Of a stretch of DNA of 64,000 nt, positions 24,301 to 32,502 are shown piece after piece. The notes beneath the pieces are model-generated. The model was not told the DNA's origin. It was given only the letters and a program-made list of their open reading frames with translations, and made no database searches. The position numbers and the translations under genes are program-made. Origin of the DNA: Echiichthys vipera (taxonomy: Eukaryota; Chordata; Actinopteri; Perciformes; Trachinidae); contig OY829655.1 in the NCBI GenBank assembly GCA_963691815.1, forward strand, positions 12,718,279-12,782,278, written 5' to 3'. Within the stretch, counting starts at the first letter, position 1. The number at the start of each line of letters is the position of its first letter.

Positions 24301-27300
24301 ATTTTGTTTAATAGCACAATAACATCTAATTTAATGTGATGAATAAGTGCAATAATTAGTATACTGTATGTACAAATATGCAGTTTACCACAGCTGTAAG
24401 GTGCTGAAAAAGCATGAAAATGCACCTTGAAATGCTTGAAAAGTGCTTGAATTTGACTTTGGAAAAGGTGTAGGAACCCTGTATAAGAGCCCTTGCAATC
24501 CAACGTCCCATATTGTAAACAGTGAGATTTCAACGTCTTTTTTATTGTAAAGTAGGACAAGGTGCTATATAAATACTGTGAAAGTGTCAAAACAGTTTAT
24601 CCACAGAAAAATGCACACAGCCCGTATTCAGAAACTCTGCCTTTTAAACGAGCTGTCAGGACTTCTGTATGGTTGTGATGTAACAACTATACATAGATAG
24701 GAAGTGCTACGACAGTGTTGTTGCAGTCATTCCCCGGCTGCAATGACAGTGCAGAGACACAAAGAGTGCACTTGAGGCTTTTTCACAAGGGGGATTTAAA
24801 GAGACATGCGCTGAAACGGAGCGTTTCAGACAGGGCATACAGAAATATTCAGACAAAATAGTATATTTTTTTTTAAAAAGCATCTAAATGTGTTCTAGTA
24901 GAAACCCCAAATACAAGTATGAACCTGAGAATGGGCAGAATATAGGACCTTTAATGACCATTTTGTGCTTTGGGGCAATAAAAACCTCACTTCAAATCTA
25001 AATGTTATCTTTGTCCACTTCTAGCTGCCAGTGAAGGCGGAGCAAATGTCTTCACCGTGTCTTACTTTAAAACCAGCGCCTACCTGGCCCAGTCTCCCCA
25101 GCTCTACAAGCAGATGTGCATCTGCGCTGACTTTGACAAGGTCTTCTGTGTGGGTCCAGGTAAGAATGCCTCCCCAATGTCCGCTCAACACATTTTCATT
25201 CACTTATGGCAAACAGCGAAATGAGCAGCAAGAGTGTCGTGAAGACCCTATTAACTGAGAGGGCCATTTGAAAATGGCTGCAAATGCATTTAGATTGTTA
25301 AACTTTAACAGACCTCCCTCTGTTGCTTTGTACTGATCAGAGCAGCTGTTAGTGACACATTGGGACTTGTAAAAAACTTTATGGTGCTGTCTTGACTTTG
25401 AGAGACCCCCCTTCACCCACCTCCGCTCTTTATGTTAGCAAACACTGCCACCATCTGATAGAATGTATGCAACAAAACACCATATTCACAACCTCCCTTT
25501 TTGATTATAAGGTGAAACCACTCTCACCACTGTTGCCTTAGTTACAGTCGCTCCAATTCAGCGAGTAAGGGAGAATTGGAATCAACTCTCCTCGAAATCC
25601 AAGCAACTTGAAGTACTGTGTTTTTAAGTAAAGCTTCCATGGCTGTGGTGCCACACTATCTCAAACAAGCTACGTAGGTCCATCAGGGAACAAACAATAT
25701 AGACACAAGGCAGGTCTTTAGCATGGAGGAGCAGACGTTGTGTCAGTAAATGTATGGAGGGGTCAGATGTATAAAACTGTAGGTTCTTGACTAAAACTGT
25801 GCATACAAAAGCAGAAATATGCATGTACAGGTTTATAAATCCATATATATGCATGGTTGTGTTTTAGAAATCGTGAGATTGTGTGCATGTGCACATACCT
25901 GATTTCTACACCACTTAGCCATACGTGGGATGTAGATGCACCTTTCATCCACTGCTTGCGTGCATATGTAAAGACTGCTCTCTGGAGACCTGTCAATTAA
26001 AAGAACACAAGGAAACATTAGTAATGCTCTCCAACATTGAAAAAGCAGTCACTCTTCTGTACGGCCATAATGCTGTAGTGCTCAAAATGTCATTCATTCA
26101 TCATTAAAGTGCTTCACATACAAATAAACAAAATAAAATTCTAAGTATAATGTGTGCTTTATTAATTCCTCTTGGGGATATTAAATAAAATGATAAACAG
26201 GTACTTAAAGTATGTATGTATTAGTATAATAATAGCATTTTTAATACAATTTCTTATATGCTCCCCCATACAAACAAGTATGCAAGTATCAACACATTAT
26301 ACTAATTTCGTGACATTTCATTGGGGAAAATACTGAATTTACTTTAAAGATTCCATATTGTTGAAAGTAAGATTTTCATATCTTTTGATTTATAAAGCAG
26401 GTACAGGTACTTTATAAACACTGTGAAAGTACCAAAACACTCCAAATCCACAGAGAAATGCTTACATCTTGTATTAATAAAACTGTTGCATTAAACGAGC
26501 CGTGAGGACTTCTGTACGGTTGTGATGTCACAACTACACTATATATAGGTAGAAAGTGCTACAGTGCTGTTAGTCATTCCTTAGCTGCAATAATGGTGCA
26601 GAGATGCAGATGTGGAAGCTCTGGAAATGCTGACCAATCAGATCAGACTGGACTTTTTCAAGAGGGAATTCTTAAAGACGAAAACATTAAAGCAGAACAT
26701 TTCAGGAGGATGAATATGGGTATATTCAGACAGTATGCAAGAAAATAATGTGTTTATAGAACATTAAAGCATGTAAACATGTTCTACTAGAAACCCAAAA
26801 TACAAGTATGAACCTGAAAAATTTGAATAATATGTCCCCTTTAAAGTCCTTCGGGCTTCTGCACATTCAAGGATTGAGTGCCCCCTGGATAAGATGGCAC
26901 TGAATAAAAGGACATCTAGAGACTTGTCATTTTTCCTCCACTTCTGTTTACTTTGCTTAGATTTTGATATAAAATCCACATCATTTCAGTTTTCAGGGCA
27001 GAGGACTCCAACACCCACCGTCACTTGACTGAGTTTGTGGGTCTGGATATTGAAATGGCCTTCAGCTACCATTACCATGAAGTGATTGACTCCATCACTG
27101 ACACCATGGTGCAGATCTTCAAGGGCTTGAGAGACAAGTAAGATTAGGATTCATACCGTTAAGCTCAAACTTTTTTGTTTTGACATGGCAAATTCTCACA
27201 GTATTTATTTTGCTCAAACTGGGGTGACTGAGGATTGCACTAGAAATCGATGCAGATTACAATCCTTAGAGACTCAAGTTTTGTTTTCCTACTTAATACA

Positions 27301-30300
27301 AGAGGTGCATTTTGACAGTATTGATTCCTGGTTTGGACATTCTGTGGATGGCAACAAGTCAAAACATTGTGTTTCTTAGCCAGAGTATTTTAGCTGTTCC
27401 ATATTAAGTGTTGTTGTCACCCACTGCTGTCAGCTCTGGTGACAGTGTTGATGTGGCTTTATTGCCCCCTAGTGGTGTGAATCAGTGCAGCTTGTGTAGA
27501 GAGCTGTTAAAGCAGGAATGAATGGATAAATAAAAACTGTGGGTAAAGCTCTTGTGGCATGCCTGAAGTTTGTTTGGGCTTTTCCCATCCCACCATTGTG
27601 ACAGCGCTGCTGAAGAACAGAATAATCTGGCATGAATGGAAGATAAACATTTCTGGGCATTTTAGCTGATGCGCTAGAACAGTTATTAGGAAAAGAAGGG
27701 GCTTTACATTGGACAGACAGCGACACAACCCAATTTCTTTACCACGCATAAAAAACATTTTGAATATTTAATTGACTAAATATAAATCTGGAAACATTGT
27801 TCCAGAGATGGGTAATTTTAGGTTTCATGCCAAACTAGGAGCAGTTGGCAGCCCCCTTTATACTGTAAATAAGTGTCAGTAACTGTTGGTTAATTTCACA
27901 GCCGGGGTTCCTCTTTCTCAGGGCACTTTGACTGTTGGGCTTCTCATGACTTCCCAGACTGTTCCTTCTTGGTGTAATAAATCATTTAGCATGTGCGTTT
28001 GACTGATGTTCCAGCACTTTAGAGCAGACAATACAGAGAAATATATCTATATGCCTTTGATATAATCATAACCCCTATTGATATTGCGACAGTATTGTAG
28101 GGCTGACTATTGTTGCTCTCAGACAATATTTATGATAATCATCCGTAATGCGATGTTCAAAATCTAAAACGGTATCTAGTATTATATCACAATATCCAAA
28201 TAATATGGATATATTGCTCAACCCTGCTTCAGGTAAAGCAGACCTTGCATCTATGGAGATTTGTTAGTTGTCTAATGTTGTTCAGAAGACATACCAAAAT
28301 TGTTGTGAGATGTCTGTTCAAAAATGTCAATGCTGTATTAGTGTTTTTAATTGTTATTAGCATTGTCCCTTTTACATTGAAGTGTTTTTTTCTACTTTCG
28401 CAAACTTAGTCCATTTATAGTAAGAGAGCATATATACAGTAGTTGCCAGCAGGGACAATGCTTGAAACTCAATCTCTGTAAGAGTACTGTCATATATTAT
28501 CTGCGTGATACTTGTTAGGTTAATTGCCAGAGGCACACTCTGGCATGCGGCTGTGTGTGGGCGGGAATTCTGAACCATGGTTTTTAGGTTTTAATGTGTG
28601 TGTGTGCTCGTTTCTGTCTGTCTGCATCAGCTTCCAAACAGAGATCCAGACGGTGAACAAGCAGTTCCCCAGTGAGCCTTTCAAATTCCTGGAGCCCACT
28701 CTGAGGCTGGAGTACACCGAGGCCTTGGCCATGCTGCACGAGGCCGGGGTGGAGATGGGTGACGAGGAAGACCTCAGGTCAGAGTACATCCAACTCATTT
28801 TGTCAGATGATTTCATTTGATAAAAGCAGAAATACGTTTTGACACGGGTTAAGAGAAAGGAAGTGAAACAGTAACTCAGCAGTATTTTAAGTTTTATGTT
28901 ACTATTTCCAGCATATCTGAGAAAATGAGAAATGCTGTACGGTGTAAAACCATTATCCTCAAAGCAATTTCAGTCAAAAGCAACTGGACTTGGTCATTTT
29001 TCTAGGAAGACGTTTCACCTCTCATCCAAGAGGCTTTATCAGTTCATGTACACATCTGAGCAGGCTGGGACTGGTCCAACTATCTGGTGTGGAGATCCAG
29101 CTATTTAACCTCTCACAAGGCCAGTCCCAGCCTGGTCAGATGCGTACATGAACAGATGAAGCAAATAACTAAGTCCAGTTGCTTTTGACTGAAATTGTTT
29201 TGGGGATAACGATGACCTGGACAAATGAGAATATTCACAGGCTTCCTGTAAAACCATTAGAAGATAATTAAATCATTAAAGTATTCACTTTCAGGAAAGT
29301 TACAGTTGAACAATTTGACACAATAAGGCAATGTTATCAGTTTTAAAGTGAATGTATTTCTGGTTGTTCTGCAGTACGCCCAATGAAAAGCTGCTTGGGC
29401 GTCTTGTCAAGGAAAAGGTTTGTTCAAATGTGTTTCTTTCATTTAAAGTTTAATTTAAGGCAAAAAATAGAATATAGTATTATTTGTTCTATTTATCTTA
29501 TTAACTGTAGAAAATTGTGTCAGCCGGTTAGGGAAAAAAACGTGATTTGGATCTGTGTGGGTGGATTTAAAGGATTAAAAATCCATAATTTGATGCAGCA
29601 TTAAAATCACTACTAATCAGCTGCCTTCATCAGAGTGCTCCAAATAAAACCAAGGTGATCTAATGACTGTAACAGATCATAACACCTGAGCCGCAGTGAG
29701 CATTTCCAGAATTTTTCACTTGGAGTTTGTTAAAGACAATACTAAAAAAAAGCACCACACTGCAGATGACAAAGGGGAACCAGCAGGGTTGTCAACAGGC
29801 AGAGAGATTTTCGAGAACTTTTATAAGTGACAGAAATATCATCAACCATGTATCCTGTAGTGTTGAGGAAGATGTAGTTATGATGCAGAACACAGGACTC
29901 ACACTCATAACAGGAAACAACTCATGATTCAGAGTAACATTTAACATAAATTAACGGGAAAACATTGTCTTGAATCGTCCTCAGGTATCTGTTGTGTCCT
30001 GGAAGTCTCTTTGAAAAACAACTTTTGACTGTCTGCATCAACTTTTTCTTTCTCAGTATGATACTGACTTCTATGTGCTGGACAAGTACCCACTGGCTGT
30101 TAGACCCTTCTACACCATGCCTGATCCGAACAACCCTGTAAGTCTCAAAATGCAGCATACACAGCTATTGGCTACGTGGTAAGAAATGCGCACCACATGT
30201 TATGTAATTTTTTGCAAATGAGTTTTGTACTTGACCTGTAGTTAAAACTTGCAGTGGCGCCAGAGAGGAGCTTTGGACGAGCCAAAGACTCCACAGCCGT

Positions 30301-31562
30301 CTCTCCTCCGCTGGATGCATAAACACCACAGGGGATTTTGTTTCAAAAGTGAAGCTCATGAAAAATTTAACTTAATAGAATTTTTTTATAGCCTCGTGAG
30401 AAACCTGCAAGCAGTGTCACAGAAGAGCCACTGCATTGCCAGTTTAAGTTATTTTTTCCTTGTCTTTGTGGAACCTCTATGTGAGAAAACTCTGGTTTTG
30501 GCTTCTTTCACTAGTTTGTCAACCAGTCTAGGTGGACAGATTCAACCGTTTGATGTCTTTAACATCATCATTTGTTTTTTGACATTTCTGGAGTTCTGTC
30601 TTCTATGTTTCGACTCTGGGTCTTTCCCCCCTCTTTCATTTAATAATGGTGATAAAAAAAAACATATTTGTATAGCTCCTTTCATTCAAGAAATGCTTCA
30701 CAAAGTGATTTACAATAAGGAAAAATAGACATAGAATGAACATAACGCCATAATTAATGTTTAAAAAAGATGGAAAATAAAACACACTTGATAATAGTAA
30801 AGAGGCACAACATGAGATGGAAAACAAACCCACTGAATAATGATAACAAAATAAAGTTAAAAAATATTAGAATCAGCACCCTCATTTGGGATATACACAT
30901 CAATAGACACTGCGGCAGCGTCAAAATGTCTCCATTTAATAGATTCTTGACCTCTTTTTTTGTTTTTGTCCAGAAATACTCCAACTCATACGACATGTTC
31001 ATGAGGGGAGAGGAGATCCTGTCAGGAGCTCAGAGAGTCCACGACGCTCAGCTGCTGACTGAAAGGGCCATCCATCACCAGATCGGTAAGAGGAGAGTGT
31101 AGAGATGGCGCTGATGAAAAGGGTATTAAGTTGTTTACATATTATGTCTGTCTCCCTCTGTTGGTGACCAGTTGGAATTACAACGCTTTGTAAAAAAAGT
31201 TCATTTTAAGGTTTTTAGCAACCCCATTTCTTTTTATGACACTACAGATCTGGAGAAGATCAAGGCATACATCGACTCCTTCCGGTACGGAGCTCCTCCA
31301 CATGGTGGTGGAGGCATTGGTATGGAATATCTGTTTTTTTGGAAAACATACAGTTTTATTAAAGATCCATTTTAAAAGAGTATTATCAGAACATACTACA
31401 CGTGAATATGACTCCAGGTGCTTAACGGAAAAAAATATCAGTTGAGTGACTGGACTGTCATCCCTTCCAGGCCTGGAGAGAGTCTGCATGCTGTACCTGG
31501 GTCTCCACAATGTGCGTCAGACCTCCATGTTCCCACGTGACCCTAAGCGCCTGACGCCTTGA
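347..31562 (+). CDS. dars1: Aspartyl-tRNA synthetase, cytosolic (5' end outside window)
   Basis: Class IIb synthetase that charges tRNA-Asp in the cytosol, normally inside the multi-synthetase complex. Exons: 347-449, 3896-3925, 4277-4334, 6291-6383, 7745-7847, 14902-15004, 15588-15668, 18807-18866, 22359-22470, 25025-25159, 26990-27137, 28631-28777, 29375-29417, 30057-30137, 30974-31085, 31248-31319, 31471-31562 (TGA). All junctions are GT-AG and all phases agree, giving 523 visible residues. The order is a lysine-rich N-terminal helix (exons 1-2), an OB-fold anticodon-binding domain (exons 4-7; e.g. FLVLRQQQFNVQALVAVGD), then the catalytic core: FVEIQTPK in the motif 1 region, AQSPQLYKQ, motif 2 FRAEDSNTHRHLTEF at 26992-27036, and motif 3 GGGGIGLERV split across the last two exons. 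It ends DPKRLTP like human DARS1. The initiator Met is upstream of the window; 347 is the first base of an internal exon. Sequence identity with the family is very high, so the call is firm. Confidence 0.97.
1048..1658 (+). mobile_element. L2-like LINE reverse-transcriptase fragment, degraded
   Basis: Translation in shifting frames gives the usual L2/CR1-clade RT order: a PTKFFKDV...SGIFP...PLLKKNNLDP stretch (1066-1215), STETALDRVINDL (1295-1332), VLLYLSAAFDPVDH (1366-1410), SYLTGRSFSA (1468-1498), YGVPQGSVLGPLLFNL (about 1539-1586), and SYSDDTE, the catalytic YxDD box, at about 1637-1656. Frameshifts and in-frame stops make it a dead copy. It is truncated at both ends and lies inside a dars1 intron. 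L2 is inferred from motif wording; a CR1-clade relative is possible. Confidence 0.8.
2015..2485 (+). mobile_element. PIF/Harbinger-type element, left end lost, with Myb/SANT-like ORF piece
   Basis: The right terminus (tgtgagtgcgccc followed by TTA) matches the terminal repeat of the elements at 8740 and 43814. Similarity to those copies begins near 2015 with the string cgcctgagagaggtgggc, so the left roughly 150 bases and left terminal repeat are missing. From about 2181 it encodes KGSRWCDAELECLLQIWSDENIQKQ, the start of a Myb/SANT-like DNA-binding domain of the kind that accompanies Harbinger transposases. One base is missing just after that string compared with the copy at 43814, so the frame shifts and the ORF is dead. 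Confidence 0.75.
5133..5370 (-). mobile_element. Short 3' end of a LINE-like repeat
   Basis: A GGAT tetramer run (5136-5148) is followed by tttatttatccttaggga, a wording common at the 3' ends of fish LINEs read in antisense. No ORF remains. The family is not assigned and the right border is approximate. Confidence 0.35.
7380..7395. repeat. Poly-C run
   Basis: Sixteen consecutive C residues inside a dars1 intron. A matching G-run of ten bases lies at about 7962-7971. Such tracts are prone to sequencing length errors. Confidence 0.9.
8740..9094 (+). mobile_element. PIF/Harbinger MITE with TTA target duplication
   Basis: It begins gggcgcactcacactgtcc and ends in the inverted match ggacagtgagtgcgccc, where the right copy has lost two bases. 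TTA flanks both sides (8737-8739, 9095-9097), as expected of the TWA target of PIF/Harbinger. Internally it matches the elements at 2015 and 43814 but lacks the middle block that encodes the Myb/SANT-like piece. It is therefore an internally deleted derivative without coding capacity. Confidence 0.85.
11725..13150 (-). mobile_element. L2-like LINE, 5'-truncated, 3' end intact
   Basis: Read on the - strand it gives the C-terminal part of an L2-type RT ORF: LDYFTGI...KKSIRQLQLIQN, then LLLVYKALNGLGPKYISDLL, RPLRSSGAGLL, a repeat-expanded stretch, and after it GEAAFTFYAPQIWNKLPEN and SFKSRLKTFLFAAAFQ. Downstream the 3' UTR ends in the typical L2 wording (antisense: caattcaaagtgctttacat at 11753-11772, near the 3' terminus at about 11725). 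Only the domain after the RT palm remains, and the 5' border near 13150 is approximate. The frame from 12716 to 11898 is still open over 272 codons in spite of the internal minisatellite. Confidence 0.8.
12030..12617. repeat. 42-bp minisatellite, 14 units, inside the LINE ORF
   Basis: The unit (atgtttagtcctgactctgg and 22 further bases) is exactly 42 bp and occurs 14 times without spacers. On the - strand each unit encodes 14 residues, GTGLLCVPRVRTKH with variants C/R/Y and P/L, continuous with the LINE reading frame on both sides. Variants recur every 168 bp: gacata at 12303 and 12471, and ggcacacag at about 12427 and 12595. Groups of four units were therefore duplicated together. Because 42 is divisible by three and the unit lacks stops in several frames, long ORFs arise on both strands. 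Confidence 0.95.
13360..13560. other. Possible conserved non-coding stretch (weak)
   Basis: A block of mixed composition with several TAAT/ATTA cores (gaggttattaatg, gctttttaatgagg) stands out from the AT-rich, repeat-derived surroundings. No ORF or splice sites were recognised. The call rests on look alone and needs alignment to other fish. Confidence 0.2.
16215..16830 (+). mobile_element. TTAA-type MITE, copy A (interrupted)
   Basis: It starts with TTAA-AGGTCCCATATT (TTAA at 16211-16214) and shares with copies at 24504, 26348, 49563 and 63014 the ordered blocks gtattcagaaac, caggacttgtgtacagttgtgatgtcac, tatatataggtag, ccaatcagagc and gacagagggtgaata. An unrelated stretch of about 180 bases (roughly 16595-16765) separates the last block from its continuation (actcagacagtatgagaaaa). 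The right end is not clean. It lies in a dars1 intron. Confidence 0.7.
16985..17215. other. Possible conserved non-coding element (weak)
   Basis: A non-repetitive stretch in a dars1 intron, dense in homeodomain-like ATTA/TAAT cores: ccaattaagg, ggttattaatggtcattaa, gatgctaatgcgg. No coding frame or splice signals fit. Regulatory meaning is inferred only from this look. Confidence 0.25.
20276..20570 (+). mobile_element. Non-autonomous hAT-like element, right end degraded
   Basis: It starts gggctgcaactaacaaacg and continues with gattaatctgtcagttattt and tttgagatgctggaac, the order of a very common fish hAT-type MITE. The expected right inverted repeat is not recognisable near 20570, just before the LINE insertion. 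Family assignment comes from recalled wording of that repeat. Confidence 0.6.
20598..21167 (+). mobile_element. RTE/Rex3-like LINE, 5'-truncated
   Basis: The frame from 20597 to 21112 encodes the C-terminal region of a fish non-LTR retrotransposon polymerase: FKYLGIMFTSEGTMEREFGR, RELSRKAKLSIYQSIFVPTL, LTYGHESWVMTERARSR, LRWLGHLVRMPPGRLPREVF and RRPLGRPR. The frame then decays (WLMWPG) and stops, followed by ataagcggatgaagatgaga and short GATGA repeats, a tail typical of RTE/Rex3 elements. The copy lacks the endonuclease and catalytic RT motifs. Direct repeats agacaaa at 20585-20591 and 21168-21174 look like the target-site duplication. It sits in a dars1 intron. Confidence 0.8.
23995..24481. 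mobile_element. hAT-like MITE (cagggttc termini)
   Basis: The left end cagggttcataggggtgctgg and the right end ccaaaa-like/aggtgtaggaaccctg form imperfect terminal inverted repeats. The inner part (aaagcatgaaaatgcacctt, gcttgaaaagtgcttgaat) is a frequent fish repeat. No matching 8-bp target duplication was found, so the borders are tentative. Related wording recurs near 48255-48323. Confidence 0.5.
24504..24950 (+). mobile_element. TTAA-type MITE, copy B
   Basis: Left end gtcccatattgtaaacagtg, right end gaatataggacct followed by TTAA (24951-24954). It contains the family blocks cccgtattcagaaact, aggacttctgtatggttgtg and catagataggaagtgct. The left target site is not TTAA because a few end bases are lost. 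Located in the dars1 intron before the exon at 25025. Confidence 0.7.
26348..26840 (+). mobile_element. TTAA-type MITE, copy C, intact ends
   Basis: The best-bounded member of the family. TTAA lies on both sides (26344-26347 and 26841-26844), with terminal repeats agattccatatt and its degenerate inverse aatatgtcccct. It contains tgatgtcacaactacac, ctatatataggtag and gaccaatcagatc. The TTAA target points to the piggyBac or Kolobok superfamily; the sequence alone does not separate them. It ends about 150 bases before a dars1 exon. Confidence 0.75.
28098..28230. mobile_element. Small palindromic MITE remnant
   Basis: The edges agggctgactattg and gctcaaccctgc are loosely inverted, with an AT-rich middle containing atcacaatatcc. 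This resembles a common fish hAT-type palindrome. Short and degraded. Confidence 0.35.
28946..29214. mobile_element. MITE with long terminal inverted repeats
   Basis: Left arm cattatcctcaaagcaatttcagtcaaaagc... and right arm ...ttttgactgaaattgttttggggataacg are inverted copies over roughly 50 bases, including aagcaactggactt/aagtccagttgctt. The centre contains cacctctcatccaagaggct, a wording frequent in fish genomes. No coding capacity. It lies in a dars1 intron between exons at 28631 and 29375. The superfamily is not assigned. Confidence 0.7.
30138..30973 (+). other. dars1 intron, short LINE-tail remnant only
   Basis: Around 30660-30770 the wording tatttgtatagctcctttca and gaaatgcttcacaaagtgat resembles an L2-type 3' end in antisense. 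A 159-codon frame (30249-30728) is present but has no recognisable domain or splice context, and I treat it as chance. Confidence 0.4.
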
Positions 31563-32012
31563 GCCTTCAACCACGTCTACAAAGCAGATGCTGGTGATGG
31601 GGTTACAGTACTAATCCACAATCCAGAAAGGGGGAGAGTGTAGGAGGTAGTGCCACCTTGTGAATCTAACGTGCCACTATGATTAACCTTTAAGATGGGA
31701 GAAGGAAGCATTTGCAACAGCAGGGTGTACTTTATTGATTGGTGTACAACAATGATAACATACATAACAGAGAAAAGGGAGTTGGGCAGTGATTTTTAAG
31801 GTAGTTCCTGTAAAGCGTAAGCACTTGATCCGTCTACGGTGTCGGTGTTTGTCTAAGTTCTTTTCTATGGAGATTTTTTTTTAAAATGACCTTAGTACAG
31901 ATCAGAGTCCCTCCTTCTACCAGCACAGACTAAGAACTAATGATTGTGGTCTCCAGCAGTACGCCTGTAACTACAGGTGTTTTGTATGTCGTTAGAGATC
32001 TGAACACAAGTA

Positions 32013-32018
32013 ATTAAA
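32013..32018 (+). other. Candidate poly(A) signal of dars1
   Basis: An ATTAAA hexamer lies about 450 bases after the dars1 stop and is followed by an A-rich run and TG-rich sequence near 32041-32080. I see no AATAAA on the + strand closer to the stop. Usage is inferred only. Confidence 0.35.
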
Positions 32019-32502
32019 AAAAACTTCTAAAACCATCCAACCAACCATTTTGTGAATTCTTTGTTTTGTGTGTTTGTGTACTGCTTCTGAATTCATTCCC
32101 GATACCTTTTGATCAAAGTAATAGTAATGTTCAAAAACATGCACGTTTTCTGTCCCTTCCAGTTTAGGCTACATGACACATTCATGATCTACTAAAATAC
32201 CATTTTCTGAAACAAAAGACAAAATATTAAATAACAGTAAATATTAGTTTATCTCCTCATTCATAGCTGGGTGAGTGAAAGACTTAATTCACTGCCCCGC
32301 ATCATACAGTGCAAGAATTAATCAAAGTGCTTCAGTATTACTGACATAAAAATACACTTTTAGACAGTATATATAAATGAAAACGTTAAAAGCTGGTACT
32401 GAAACATTCTTACTGACACACGTGTACATGTAGCGTTATGTTTAACTTCAAACACAATATCCTGTAAGTCCAAACTTGCCAACAGCCAGATGTGCGCTAA
32501 CC

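Noticed and set aside
30249..30728. 159-codon frame in a dars1 intron
   Set aside because: No domain or splice context, and it runs into a LINE-tail remnant; probably chance.
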